DNA of 64,000 nt. It comes from Lottia gigantea (taxonomy: Eukaryota > Mollusca > Gastropoda > Lottiidae). The DNA is taken from assembly GCF_000327385.1 (NCBI RefSeq), contig NW_008707425.1:2320138-2384137 (forward strand). Reading direction: 5' to 3'. Of this stretch, positions 44,105-56,560 are shown piece after piece (within the stretch, counting starts at the first letter, position 1; each line of letters begins with the position of its first letter). The position numbers and the translations under genes are program-made. The notes beneath the pieces were generated by a model, which saw nothing but the letters and a program-made list of their open reading frames with translations, ran no database searches and was not told the origin of the DNA.

Positions 44105-44370
44105 TGCCTGAAAATTAAACTACGAAATTCCGTTAAGCTGGGGAAGTCCATTGCATTGAGACGATTCATGCATCAAGACCCATAGGATTTAATATTCATC
44201 ATAATGCAGGCCTTGCACCCTTTGTTGTTTTGTTCAATAACACCAGCAATCGAGCAAATTTCAGATCAGAACAGAGGAAAAATAGCCATCAGTTCCAGAC
44301 CGTTTATACCATTTTCTTCATGAAGTCTTCGTTCCAATTAAACCCTGTACAATTGGGATAATCAACCGTT
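44105..44370 (+). mobile_element. Old Penelope-like 3' scrap
   Basis: ACTACGAAATTCCGT, CATTGAGACGATTCATGCATC, CCATAGGATTTAATATTCA and ACACCAGCAATCGAGCAAAT track the C-terminal and 3' region of copies A-F with many substitutions. It is clearly older than copies A-D. Confidence 0.75.
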
Positions 44371-44504
44371 AGACAGCTACGGCGGTCATAGATATAGAAT
44401 TTGCCTTGGAAATATAAAATTGAAAAGGTGTTCGGAGTAAATATGTGTAGTATCTATTAATGAGATATGAGTTTAATAAGCATTCATGATCATGATAAAC
44501 CTGA

Positions 44505-45260
44505 AACCCCGTCTACACGATCATACATTTATTCACAACATCGTCATGATCGTGTCCAAGCATGTTTTGGATTTCTGTCTACATTGTCCAACACCATCAA
44601 ACATATTCCAACATTTGCATGATGATGTTTGATAGTGTTTGGTGAGAAAATACTGTTATTGGAGGGGAAATATTTGAACATCGATGTTCTAACCAGTCTA
44701 TTATACTATTAATTTTACAATATTTCGTCGACCAAGGTGAAAGAAGAGATCGAAAAAGGTTCACCAAGGGGTCAGTAACTGGATCCAAAGAAGAGGTTGG
44801 CAAGGTTTTATTTAGTGTGCTTCAGCTGACAGACCAGACTAGCCTCAGAATTTCTTTACGTATGGATGTATCTTCCTTCACGGATTATTAGAAAATGTGG
44901 TCAGGGGCGCCTTTTTTCCATGAGTCAAATATGCTGCTGTTGTATGACATTAAGAGGCTTTTGGTAGACTTCAAACGGTAACCATCTTTAACGTCAAATA
45001 AGCGATGTATTTAGCAGAATTTTTAATACAAATTTTTGGGTTTCGTCAATTTCGGCATGATGCATTGATCTAATTTGCCTTGATGAAGAATTTGCGACCC
45101 TGTTGGTTCTATTAATTGTAAAGAAACAGTCATAATATGTATCTTATTCACTGTTCACACATGATACGTGACCGTCTCAACGTTGTTGGGGAATTTGTCC
45201 ACGAACATGGTTATACAAATGTATGATGATATTTTGAACATATGTTTGATCGTGTAGTTG
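44505..45260. mobile_element. Candidate inverted-repeat DNA transposon (MITE-like)
   Basis: TCTACACGATCATACAT near 44512 and ATGTTTGATCGTGTAGT near 45241 are inverted, with 15 of 17 bases matching. Subterminal CATCAAACAT / ATGATGTTTGAT words also pair. The interior (44690-44820) contains a Lys/Arg-rich stretch but no recognised transposase. The target duplication is not clear. Confidence 0.45.
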
Positions 45261-45299
45261 AGGCTATATGTATATTAATCTGATTAGGATGAGTTCAAA

Positions 45300-46990
45300 T
45301 TGTTTTACTATATAAAAGTTAAATGTATTAATAGACTAGAACCACTCGTGGTACCGAGTGGGACTTTGCTCATGTGCCAATTTGCTAGAGAATCTGAAAA
45401 AATCAACGTTCTTAGGTCACATGCTAAAGCAGTCAAAATGTTTGAAATTTTCTCTTTTTTGGAAGGTTGTGAAAGCGGAAGTAGAAGTCAGACATAAAAT
45501 ATGAAAGAATGATTAGATTTCCAAGGTCAATGACCTTTGACCAAGTTAGGGGAAGGTCATTTAAGGTCAAGGTCACTAGATATGAGTCATTTTGTGTGGC
45601 ACGTGTGTGACGTTAAGGCACGCAGTAGAGGGACATAACTCTAGCAAGTTATAACCAATTTTATTTATATGAAAGAATCAACTGATAGCCAAGGTCAATG
45701 ACTTTGTCACAAAATGTCAATAATGAGTAATTTAACCCGGATGTGCCATGCCCATCTCATTGATTTGACACAAGTAAATTGCTATTCAAAATGTTATGTT
45801 GTGTTCAAAATTTCAAGCTTCTGCATCATGCAGGTCAAAAGATACAGGTCAACAAGTCAACAAAGGTCAAAGTCGAAAATTGAAAATATGGAAATTTTAA
45901 AACCCGTTCCTTTTTCGGAACTCTAAAGCTGAAACAACTGAGCTGTTAACAAAAAAACAAAAGGATGAGGTCATTGTGTGCAAAGTCCCCTTTTGAACAA
46001 ATGTATCCTATGCGAGATATGCCCCTGCCCCTAAATGTAAACAATTAGTAATTCAACCCGGATGTGCCACGCCTACCTCTACTTTGTCATTCATATCGAA
46101 TTCATATTCAACTTGTCTAGTTGTGTTCCAAGTTTCAAGGTTCTACATCAAATAGGTCATAAGATATACATACACCAAGCTCAAAGAGACATAAATATGG
46201 TAAAAAAATACACTCAAATTTGAAAAAAATCACGAATTTTAATTTTGCTTTAAAAATACGATTGTTATATATCACTTGAAAGAGCATGAGAAGCACATTA
46301 AGAATCCGAAAAATTAACCCTTTAGGTTAATTAGGTCACGTGCTAAAGCAGTCCAAAGTTGCGAATTTGGCTGTATTCGGTCAGTCATACAACCGGAAGT
46401 AAATGTCGGAAGTCAAATATGAAAGTATCAACTGATGGCCAAGGTGAATGACCTTTGACCCATTGAAGGTCAAGGTCATCAAAGGTCAAGGTCTTCAAAC
46501 TTCGAAAAAAATTCAACCGCAAATTGCAAAATAGCAAAAGGGAAAATCTAAATCGGATAAGCCATTATCTCTGAATAGATTTTGACGCATTTCAGGAAAA
46601 TCAAAATGGCGGCCTAAATATTACTTCCGGTCCGGATTTTTTTCTTTGTTTCTCTTTGTCATAACTCTGTCTACCGATCAGCATAAATTTGGTTGACCTA
46701 CCATTTTGTATACTTTAGTATTCTATCTTTGCACAAAAAAAATTCAGATCAATTGGACAAAAATTGCAAAATTAAACCTAAAAAAGTGTGCCACAAATTA
46801 TCGATTTTTGAATTTTATAAACTGCTATCATATCAGATATTACATATAGATTCTGAAAATGAAATTCCTAAGAAAATCGATCCAAAAATGCGACCTCTAG
46901 AGCCGATTTCCTATTTTTATGGCTATGCAAATATGTTCCAATTTATATTCATTAACAACGTTGCTATAACAGAAGGTCTACACATGTAGA
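45300..46990 (-). repeat. Family R long non-coding repeat, copy 4 (inverted)
   Basis: This closely parallels 11270-13000: GTACCGAGTGGGACTTTGC, AAGGTCAAGGTCACTAG (about 45567), GGATGTGCCA (about 45740 and 46060), GGTCATCAAAGGTCAAGGTC (about 46474), AAAATGGCGGCC (about 46602) and TTACTTCCGGTCCGG (about 46621). Open frames inside it (45300, 46693) have no features of real genes. Confidence 0.7.
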
Positions 46991-47600
46991 ACTGTAGCAG
47001 TGCGCATCCAACCTGATACACGGGTGAAACGTTGCATTTTAAAGTCACAATGGGGTTTCTTAACGAAAAGAAAAGCATGTAAACATTCAATATTAAAAAT
47101 ATCGTTTAAACCGTTTAACGTTCGCTAGTGAAGAGACGCACGAATTTGATACCATTCGGTACTAAACTGTGTTAACATTCGGTAGTAGAAAGTCGAATTT
47201 TCAAATAGCTGTAAAATTTAAAAGTACAAATCCCACAACAAAAATGAAAATATTTTTGGAAAGGTCTCATCAAGCACAATAACTTTACGGTCAAGGTAAA
47301 AGCGGACGTATACGTTGAACATCAAACATCAAAGTATGAATGGACATCCTAGATCAATAACCATTATGTCATCAATAAAAATTTTGTTCAATGTCGTATT
47401 TAGCATTTATCTAGTTTGAAACCCTAGAACTATTGTGAAAGATTCCCTTCTCTCAGATGTACGACAATGAAATTAAATTAGAAGTTATTCGGACAGAATA
47501 GGATTAAATTGTATTTGGTGCCACTGTTATGTTTAAATGGTTATGCTGTTTGGAACGGTTAAAGCAGTCATGAAATATTCTACTTTGTGGTCTCAATCAT
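46991..47600. other. Unassigned DNA beside the amylase exon, with a family R scrap
   Basis: From 47212 to about 47345 the sequence matches 48958-49150 (TTAAAAGTACAAATC, CAACAAAAATGAAAATATTT, GTCTCATCAAGCACAATAAC). The rest shows nothing I can assign. It should be intron or 3' flank of the amylase gene. Confidence 0.5.
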
Positions 47601-47700
47601 TCGTATCATATCATTGGATGAAAAACATTTCCATGGTAGCTCTGAATCAATTTGACCTCCAAAGTATACTTTACACCAATGTCCAATAAGATAAACTTAC

Positions 47701-48872
47701 CTATGTGCAGAGCGATCCAGGGGTCTGGAGAGCTATGGCTGACACTTATCTGTGCTCTCCCATCATCACCAACAAGAACAGTTTTACCAGTGCATTTCCC
47801 GTTACTTAAATCACCCGTGACAATGTCACAATATATACCACCAGCTAAACCAGTATTCAAATAAGTATTCAAATCATAACCTTCCAAATTAAATGCTATA
47901 AAGGCTTTATTCCCACGAGAAAAAGCTATTTGATAATCAGCACCTGACCACCAATTGGCCAGTCCAGTAAAACCAGCACTGTTACGGAAAGCAACCATGT
48001 TATAAATTTGTCTCCACCGATGTTCACATGACCAACCATTTCCACAAGTTCCATCACTCGTAATAGACACATCTTTAATAGACATATCGCTGTTGTGTGG
48101 TGGCCCAGCAGAATTATCAGCTCTGTTATATTCAAAACTACTCATAACTCTTGGAAATCCATATGGATGTGCTAACATAAATGCAGTAGCCATCTTATAA
48201 GGTCTCGCTTCCCAATGAGTTAAAACAGATCCACCACCGCCATGACCTCTTTGATTATCATGGTTATCGATAAAATTAAGAACATCTCCACCATTCATCA
48301 TACCCCACCCTTCCCCAAAATTTCTTAAATACTTCATTGGATTTTTTTTCCGGAATACTTCACCAAGCTTGATACCATATACGAAATTTGTCACTCGACC
48401 ACTTCGTACATATTCTGAACCTTTGATGGCTTCTCCACCCATATCAATTACCTCTTGGTAGACAAATAGTCTTTTACCACCTCCAAATATATCTGATCTC
48501 AATAGTTTAGTTTTAGATAAGACAGCAGCTATGTCCCCTGGCCACATGTGCTTAGCTGCATCAATTCTAATACCAGCAACTCCAAGATCGATCAAATGAT
48601 TCAAATAGTCGGCAATTTTGCCTCTTACATAATCTGACGATAATCGTAAATCGGATAAGCCGACCAGTCTACAATTTCTCACTTCCTCGGCGTTATTATA
48701 ATTATGAATACTGAGATCGCCAGTATGACAGTTATCATGTCCATTAAAATCATTTCCACCATAAGGAACAGCAGGGAACTTGAGAGAGTTTGCATCATAT
48801 GGTGATCCTCCTGTTCCATGTCCAGTACCACCAGTGCCTGTCATGTGGTTTATAACAGTATCCACATAGATC
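47701..48872 (-). CDS. Alpha-amylase, large internal exon (GH13, chloride-dependent animal type)
   Basis: The enzyme hydrolyses alpha-1,4 bonds of starch and glycogen and is secreted in the gut. The exon is bounded by TTTCAG before 48872 and by GTAAGT from 47700 down (minus strand), and encodes about 390 residues. All four GH13 regions are visible: [19 protein letters not shown] (nucleophile Asp), FVYQEVID (acid Glu) and [12 protein letters not shown] (second Asp). The chloride ligands Arg (GIR), Asn (IDN) and Arg (AFRN) are kept. The protein lacks the signal peptide and about 100 N-terminal residues, which must be on exons to the right, and a short C-terminal end to the left. I could not find these in the window. 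Reading past the donor gives about 30 residues of unrelated sequence. No stops or frameshifts are present, so the gene may be active. Confidence 0.92.
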
Positions 48873-48949
48873 CTGAAATGACAAATCCGTATAGTTAATG
48901 ATGTTCTGTGACTTCAAATTAGCCTAACGATTCCGAAATGTGTTATTCC

Positions 48950-49790
48950 ATATTTTCAAAGTTAAAAGTACAAATCGCACAACAAAAATAAAAATATTTT
49001 ATGAAAGGTTTCGTCAAGCACAATAACTTTTGTTACGGTCAAGAGGTCAACAAAGGTCAAATAAAAGAGATACAAGCCTTAAAGTGTTGAGAAATGCTGT
49101 TTTAGGACGTCTATAATAGCAGAAATATATGTCGGACATCAAAGATCAAAGTATGAATATGCACCATACCTTTGACATTGCAAAGATCGAGGTCACGCAT
49201 GTCAATGGTCAAAATATCGAAATTTTATAAATTGTAAAACCTATTCCCTTTTTTAAAGTAAAAGGCCTAAACAAATGCAAGTTTATGATTGATTCTCATA
49301 AGTAGTGGTTTATTTTTATGCAAAATGACGATGTTGACAGATGCAAACTTTGCGAGTTTCAAATTCCAAATTTGAAATATTTAAGTTAAAGGTAAAAGTA
49401 ACCGGATGTGCCACGCCCACTTCAAAAAATTTGTTTTGTCTCTAATAATATGTAGTGTTGAATAATGTTCAAAATTGCAAGTGTTTACAATCATTAGATC
49501 ATGAGATATTCGTAATAAAAAGTGTTTTTAGGCAACGGTGACTGTCGGTGTATTAATGACACCGTGAATTTACGCACAGTTACTATAGAAATCAGTACAA
49601 AATTTTCGATTTTAAAAAAAACCCATTTTGATTAAAATATCAAGTGTGATATATCACAAGATATCAGAGCTCATGCACATTAAGAATATATAAGAATTTT
49701 GTCGTGTGTTAATTAGGTCGCATGACAGAGTTTTTCAAACTTAAATATCGTGATTTTCAAATGGTTGTAAAACAAAAATGTAATTAACAA
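48950..49790 (-). repeat. Family R long non-coding repeat, copy 5 (inverted)
   Basis: It contains GATCGAGGTCACGCATGTCA (about 49189), GGATGTGCCACGCCCACTTC (about 49394) and TACGCACAGTTACTATAGAA (about 49570), the reverse of blocks in copies 1 and 2. It ends at the LINE boundary. It probably sits in an intron of the amylase gene. Confidence 0.65.
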
Positions 49791-51560
49791 TGGATGTACT
49801 ACTAAGTCCTTTAAGGTCAATAGAGGAGTTCGCCAAGGTAACCCTATGTTATCTAATTTGTTTAGTTGTCATTGAACTTTTATTAGATGCAATTAGAAAT
49901 AATGATTGTATTAAAGGCATCAATTTTGAAAAAAAAGCAATTAAATTAATAGCCTTCTGCTGACGACATAACTGCCTTCCTCAAAGACTATGAATCTGCA
50001 AGACATCTTTTTGAAGTTCTAAAACTTTTCAGCCTTGTATCAGGACTAACAATAAATGTACGTAAAACAGAACCTTTGAATCTTAATATCCCTAAAAATG
50101 AATTTGCAAAAATATCAAACTTTGGAGTTAACAAATGTGAAATTTTCACTAAAATTCTTGGTATATTTTTTTCATTAAGCTATACCACAAGCTTATAATT
50201 AAATTTTATTGATCTGATCCCTAAAATTGAAAACATATTAAAATCGAGGATGAGGCATAATCTGAGTTTAATAGGAAAAATACAGGTTATTAAAACCTTC
50301 ATTATACAGAAAATCCTTTACCCCGCGTCTGTTATAGTGTATTCTAACAAATTTGTTGACCAGATTGTTTCACTATTGTATAAATATGTCTGGAATGGAG
50401 TAGATAAGTTGAAGAGGTGTTTATTGACTCAAAATTATAAAAACGGTGGCTTAAAAATGGTTAACTTGAAACTATTATTCAATTTTTTTTGATTAAGAAA
50501 CTGGTATATTCCATTAATCAGACAAAGCTAATACCATATAGATTTATAATGAAAAATTATGAGACTTCAGTCTGTACCATTCTTCCTATCTGCAATTATC
50601 CAAAAAAATTAGACATTTCTGTTCCATTCTATTCCATGCTATATGAAAACTGGTATGAAATTAATACAAAATTCATTAATGAAATATCAAAACCAAAAGG
50701 ACAAATTTTATGGCATAATATAAACCTAAAATTAAATAGAAATTATCTTTTTGATGAACATCTCATAAATACTATTATACTAACTGTATCGGATATTCTT
50801 GAAATTGACCAACAAAAAGAATCTTTCACTTTTAATTAACACCTAAGTAAATTTATTAATTGTGCAGTTCAATACCTAAAAGAAAATGATGCAAAAGATA
50901 ATGATATATTAGTTTATAAAGAATCAATAGAAAACATTTTAGATACAAATTTAAACAATTTAAATTCTAAAATTATTTATGATAAGTTTAAAGATATAAA
51001 AAATAGTAAACCTGCATGTGTGAAGAAATGGGAAGATATGTTAAATATTAAACTTTCAGATCAGGATATTGAAATATTATTCAAAATTCCAGGCAACGTT
51101 CATTTATGTTTAAATATTTACATTATATTGTATTTACGAATACTTAACTTTTGTTAAATATTGTAACCTCAAATTTATGTGATTTCTGCAACTCTTATTT
51201 GGAGACAACAGAACATCTTTTTATTTTTTTGTTACAAATCACAAGAATTATGGGATGAAATAAGTAAAATATTTCATCATAATAATTGCAACATTGAACT
51301 GACAACTAATTTAAAACATTTAGGTATTTATGATGACAATATTATCAAAGACAATAATCAAATTAACTTTATAAATCATTTAATATTACTTACAAAGTTA
51401 TTTATATTCAATTCAAAAATTAGTGGAAGACCTCTTGATGCCTTATTTTTCATGCCTTTTATTTATGAAACAGCTAATTCGGAATTGAACTTGGATAATG
51501 ACTCTTATTACAAAAAGTGGCAATATCTATTGGCAGACAAGTCGAAATATCCATAATATA
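49786..51560 (+). mobile_element. L1/Tx1-like LINE fragment (reverse transcriptase to C-terminus)
   Basis: The order is that of a non-LTR ORF2: AGGAGTTCGCCAAGGTAACC encodes RGVRQGNP (about 49824), then an ADD catalytic region (about 49963), GLTIN..KTE (about 50045), and the typical post-RT phrases IGKIQVIKTFII and GGLKMVNL (50250-50492). A Cys/His cluster, CDFCNS...TEHLF (about 51178-51215), follows. Frames shift and stop several times (for example near 49876, 49952 and 50490), so the copy is dead. The 5' part, with endonuclease, is missing. Confidence 0.8.
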
Positions 51561-51605
51561 ACAACCATCCATGGGATATCTTTAACAAAACATTGTTGGT
51601 TAATC

Positions 51606-51722
51606 TATTTATTTGTTACTTGACCTGTATTTATTTATTTAATATATTTATTTATAATCTGACCTGTATTTATTTATTTAATTCATTTATTTATTTTATG
51701 ACCTGTATTATTTAATGTATAT
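51606..51722. repeat. 39-bp AT-rich tandem repeat after the LINE
   Basis: TGACCTGTATT recurs at 51621, 51660 and 51699, each followed by a TATTTATTTA-type stretch. It may be the LINE's 3' tail region, or chance slippage. Confidence 0.6.
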
Positions 51723-51739
51723 AACTCTGAATATGATTC

Positions 51740-52960
51740 TGTGAAAAAAAATGAAGACATCTTTGGATAGATCTCGTCTAAGGCAACAACTTTTGTGCTG
51801 GTCACAAGGTCACCAAGGGTCAAGATCGCAAGATATGAACTTTAAATGTTTTGGACAATATTGAAAACAATCAACCGGAAATAACTAAAAATCAAAATTC
51901 TAAAATCGGCTACCACACGATTGTTAGGAATCGTTCACTGATAATATAGACATTAAATAATACAAATCAGATTAAACCCTGATCCCAAAAAGTACTTTTA
52001 AAGACAATTTAGTCACATCAAGATGGCGGCTGATCTAATACTTCCGTGACGAATTTTATCATTTCAAATCTTTGATATAAACATATCTAGTATGTTGCAA
52101 AAAGAATTTTTCAAATATCTATAAAATTCTGGAAGTTGCAATTTCAACTTTAAGAGCGAATGACGTCAATACCGGAAGTGATACAGAAATTTTGAAAACA
52201 GAATTTTGTTCGCAATCAAAATGTCTATCAACTCGTAAATTTTCAGATCGATCGAAATAAAATTGTAGAAGTTGAAAAAAACTGAAAACCAAAATCTGAA
52301 TTTTTTTTAACTGCTATCCTTTAGCCAATACTAAAAAGGAATGAACAAAACAAAAATTTCGATCAAAAATTGAAGCAGTAATTCCAATGATGTTGTGAGT
52401 GGCTACGTCCTACGTCATTTCCGGGTGGGAAAAAATGCGTCATTTTACATTTAAACAACGGCACGCACTTTATGACACATAATGATGTCAGTTAATGTGT
52501 GACATATGCAGTTTAGTCTATGCGCTCTGACCAGAATTGGGAAAAAAAATAGTCAGTTGCAAAACAAAGCAGTGCGTTCGATAGAAAAAAAAACCAAGAC
52601 TGTTCCCTTGACAGTACTGATTCAAAAATTGAAATTTGAAACTTCTAAAACCCGTTCCTTTCTTGCAACTTTAAAGCTGAATTAACTGAGCTTTTAAAAC
52701 AAACCGAGCAAATGGACAAGTTAATTGTGTACAAAGTCCCTTTTCGAACAAATTTATCCTCTACGAAATGTAAACAATTAGTAATTTAACCCGGATTTGC
52801 CAATTCAATTTTTTAATTATAGGTTAATTTATATTCAAAATGTATAGCAGTGTTATAAATTTGAAGCATCTACATCAAATAGGTCGTATTATATACATAC
52901 ACCAAGCTCAAAGAGGCAAAAATATTGAAAAAATATCCACCTCAATTCACGAATTAAAAA
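51740..52960 (-). repeat. Family R long non-coding repeat, copy 6 (inverted)
   Basis: The copy carries GGTCACCAAGGGTCAAGATC (about 51807), AGATGGCGGCTGATC (about 52020), ACCGGAAGTGATACAGAAAT (about 52172) and TCGATCGAAATAAAATTGTA (about 52248). It ends with sequence like 12180-12350. No gene is supported. Confidence 0.65.
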
Positions 52961-53340
52961 CCAGATCACCTAAAGTAAACTATGTGGTACAGTGAAACTT
53001 TTGAATTCTTTGGCAGCCAAATTGGTATGATACATCTTTGTAAAACTCAAAATGGGGCATCAGGGAGGAATTGGCCGTGTATAAATTTGATGTGTATGTA
53101 ATCTGTCAATAATTGCCAACAAAAACTTTTGTTTTTGTTGAAATTTCATGTTGAACTTTTTCAAGTTTGAAGGCTGATATCTCATGACCTTGACCTTTGA
53201 TGACCTTGGCCGTCATTGGGGTCAAAGGTCATTGACCTTGGTTATCATTTGATATTTTCATGTTACTTCCGGTTTTATGGCTGGAAGCTTCTACGTAAAA
53301 TAGCTCATAATATATACATACACCAAGCTGAAAGAAGCTT
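52960..53340 (+). repeat. Family R fragment, copy 7
   Basis: CAAAATGGGGCATCAGGGAG and ATGACCTTGACCTTTGATGA (about 53188), followed by a reversed GGTCAAAGGTCATTGACC, identify the family in forward orientation. Confidence 0.6.
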
Positions 53341-53559
53341 GTATTGTAAAAGATAGCTTGCCAGGCAAGGTAACATACGCCCACTGGCAGAAATGATAAA
53401 ACTTAAGTGACTAAAGTAAGAATTTTTTCATATTTAAGAAATTTTAATAGTTTGATTTCAATGATATATATATTCTCTGCCAGTTATTTATGCTGAGAAA
53501 TTCCACCAAATTTTAAAAAAATAATATCAATAACCCAAATAGATCAAATTATCCATCAA

Positions 53560-53835
53560 TATACATGATCACTCCATGTTTCATTAAAATCGGTTGAAAA
53601 CACTTTATTGTGTTCACAAATTTGGACGCGTTTTTCCTAAGTCAAGGGCAATAACTCAAAAACCGTTTATCAAAGGATCGCCAAATTCAAACTTGTCCGA
53701 GATCTCATCGATATGAATGATCACACCAGATTGCATTAAAATCAGTTGAAAAATGTGGTGTCTATTGTGTTCACAAGAAAATGTTGCGACGGCAATATAC
53801 GTCCACATTTCCATGTGGGTGTATAAAAAGCATAA
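53560..53835. repeat. Family M short-unit repeat, two units
   Basis: GATCACTCCATGTTTCATTA (53567) and GATCACACCAGATTGCATTA (53719) begin two units of about 152 bp, both with ATTGTGTTCACAA. The array ends CCATGTGGGTGTATAAAA, as at 57990-58020. Confidence 0.6.
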
Positions 53836-53869
53836 AAGTTCAACACATCGAAGTTATACGTGCCTATTC

Positions 53870-54160
53870 TTCCTTGAGGCCCCATTATCAGTTTTACAAA
53901 AATGTGTCATGAATATCGCGGCCAAAGAATCACTTCCTGTCTGGATTTTATTTGCTAAAGATTAGCTAAATTTTATTGACTTACACTGAAAGTTATTCAA
54001 TCGGAAGTTAAAATCAATTTTACGTTTAAAGTTTCACTATATTATATTGTTCACTTTAATAATCTGTATTTGAATCTACTTTTTGCACATTTGATATTCT
54101 GCAAATATCGGCTTTGCAAAAATGTTCAATTTATATTCATTAACAAAGTCTCGGCTGTGT
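53870..54160 (-). repeat. Family R fragment, copy 8 (inverted)
   Basis: TTGAGGCCCCATTATCAGTT and ATCACTTCCTGTCTGGATTT match the 12650-12780 part of copy 3. Confidence 0.55.
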
Positions 54161-54960
54161 GCCCTGTGGAAAATCCGAAAAAAAGAATGGACATTTCGAT
54201 AACAAACTCCCACAAAAACACATATACAGACATCGCTCTTAATACACATATGTATGAATACTTGAAAGCGAAGGTGGAAAAACAAATGTATTCAATAACA
54301 TTTTGAAAAAAATAAACAGTTTATTAAAGATCGACATATACTACTCAGGATCGGTTTGTAATCCAAATAAGAAATGTTTTCAAAATTGTTCGCTAAAAGT
54401 TTAGTAGATATTTTTTCGTGCATCTGAATTATTTGTAGAAGGTACTGTTCCACTTCTTCAAGTAAATTACCACAAGCGGTTAAAGGGTTGTCACTAATGT
54501 GTCTGAGAAATCAACGTCACTGTAGGAAAGACTAAGACGACAATGAATAATTTAGTTTTTTTTCTTTTCCCAAAGCTATACAGGTGAGTGGTTACCATTT
54601 GATTTAGGAGAGTTTTTGAAGAGGAAACTGAAGGAAGACGATTTTGTAATTCAGGTCAACTATTCAATTTTCTAATGATTGATAAAGTAATAAATTATAC
54701 AATAAATTAGTTCTGCAGTTTATATATGGTTATGAGATTGTAATGATCTTTCTGGTAGGAAGAAGATCTGAAAGGCAGGCTTGAGTTATGTTGCTTAAAA
54801 TTTTGTACATCACCGTAACTTATGTTGACGTCGTTTCCCCTGCAGTGTTATGAAACCAGCTTCTTGGTAAAGCAAAACATGGCTAGTTTATTGGACAGCA
54901 CCGCATACAGTTATGAGTTAATCTAACTAAAGTTTCTCTAATGCATTGGTTAGTTTTTTT
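54161..54960. other. Unassigned DNA
   Basis: There is no supported gene or recognised repeat. The open frames on both strands at 54070-54306 overlap family R and show no coding character. Confidence 0.4.
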
Positions 54961-54962
54961 TA

Positions 54963-55315
54963 TTACCATATTATATTGCAATAATCAAACTGCGACAAAA
55001 TGTAAGAGGCAGAAATATTATAGAGTGATTTCCTACTTAAACGGTACTTTAAACCCCTAAGACAACTGATACGCCTACCAATTTTCCTTATTATTATTTT
55101 CCTTATGCTTTTAATATGACTATCACAATGGTAATTTGTTTGAAAGGTAAGGCCAAAGTGCTTGTGATATGAAACCCCTTGGATAGGTATATTATATAGA
55201 TTGAAAGTGAGCCATATTGGATTACTTTTAGTATGTAGTGCAAGTTTTTCAGTTTTCAGCGGGTTTAAAGTCACCAGCCACGCCTCAGCCCAGGTGTTGA
55301 CATCAGTGAACGCAT
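54963..55315 (-). mobile_element. Jockey/CR1-like LINE reverse transcriptase fragment
   Basis: The minus-strand product reads TWAEAWLVTLNPLKTEKLAL, then a KHFGLTFQTNYHCDSHI stretch and finally SQFDYCNIIW. These are the conserved phrases after the catalytic motif in jockey/CR1-group reverse transcriptases. About 115 residues remain, with no upstream or downstream domains. Confidence 0.75.
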
Positions 55316-55329
55316 TCGGGACATTAATT

Positions 55330-55880
55330 TTCAGATAAAGACTTGTATATTATAAACGTATGTTGTCATTAGTATATATTATAAATAATAATGTCCTCTC
55401 CATTTTCTACGACACGTTGTTCTCAGTTTATGTATGGATTTTATCACAATTTGGTGTCAGTGTTTGTAAGAACTCAAGGAAGAACCCTATTGAAATTGTA
55501 ACCAATCGAAAAATATTTAATGAACTATTGCCTTTGTTGTCGAAAATGCGTTGTGGGCACGAAAGAGAGCTGGTTTATTGGTAGATTATGATCAAACTTG
55601 GTATAAGTGTTTGTTGTCTCCCTAGGATAAACCCTTTTATGAATCAGAAATTTTGAAACATATTTAATGAGTAATTGCCTTTGTTCTTGAAACTCCTTAA
55701 ATTTTAGTCTGAAAAGCACAATTTTTGACGGATTTCGACGAAACTCAGTGAAATTGTTTATTACCCACCGGTTATGAACCCTACTGAAAATGAAAATCAT
55801 CTAAAAAATATTTAACACGAGTTCTTAAAAACGCGTTTAAATTTTAGTAGAAGATCTAGAAAACACAAATCTTGACGGGT
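55330..55880. repeat. Family M-like repeats and unassigned DNA
   Basis: ATTGCCTTTGTTGTCGAAAA and ATTGCCTTTGTTCTTGAAAC phrases recur, with TTATGAACCCTACTGAAAAT-type sequence, about 135 bp apart. They resemble the 57640-58020 units. No gene is seen. Confidence 0.45.
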
Positions 55881-55894
55881 TTACATTAAACGTC

Positions 55895-56560
55895 TAAATA
55901 TACTGAACAGAAAAAGAAACGTCGCATATTTAGATTATTTGGACAAAGTTTTCTTTATAAATATGATTTTAAGACTGTAAAAAGGCCGGTTTATGACATT
56001 CAACTGATAATATCGGTTGTTTTTTAATTCAGAGTTATGAACCTTGGGAACTGTCAGATGTCCGTGGGAGCAAGTTGTAAGTGATGCGGATGAAAATCGA
56101 AATGCACGTACAACACGTACCAGAGTTCTGTATAAAAACAAACTGACGCCTACTGAGAATTCAGTTGCTATAAGACAGTTCATGGCACGTCTAACCTCCC
56201 ATCAACATGAACAAGTCATCGGACGACGTACATTGCCAATGCATTTAACTGTAATGTACGAACCGTTGAAAGATTCGTTACAACACCACCATTAGCACTG
56301 ATGACCGTTCACGTAGTGGTCGTCCCAAAGTCACAACTCAAAGACAAGATCGCAATATCCTCTGGTAACATCTGGATGACAGATTCACAACAGCGGCTCG
56401 TCAGACCATTTGCCACCATCAACCTCCCATCAGTGATGATATCGTTCGAAATCGGCTCGCCTCCCAGAACCGGTCTTGTCGCCGTCCAGACAGGAATTGG
56501 GCCCCAGGCCACAAAATCTTCTCAACTTAAGAATAATTTTGTTATCCAATGTTGAGAATC
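55895..56560 (+). mobile_element. Tc1-like DNA transposon remnant (5' end and transposase N-terminus)
   Basis: ATACTGAACAGAAAAAGAAA at about 55898 resembles a Tc1-type terminal repeat. From about 56240, the frames encode NCNVRTVERF (helix-turn-helix), then DDRSRSGRPKVTTQRQDRNI (about 56300), the GRPR-like linker typical of Tc1, and PPISDDIVRNRLASQ. At least one frameshift lies between them (near 56288). The DDE catalytic domain and right terminal repeat are absent. Confidence 0.75.

Noticed and set aside
46693-46989. 98-codon frame in the 46.7-kb region
   Set aside because: It lies in family R, is not conserved as a frame in the parallel copy at 12780-13080, and shows no features.
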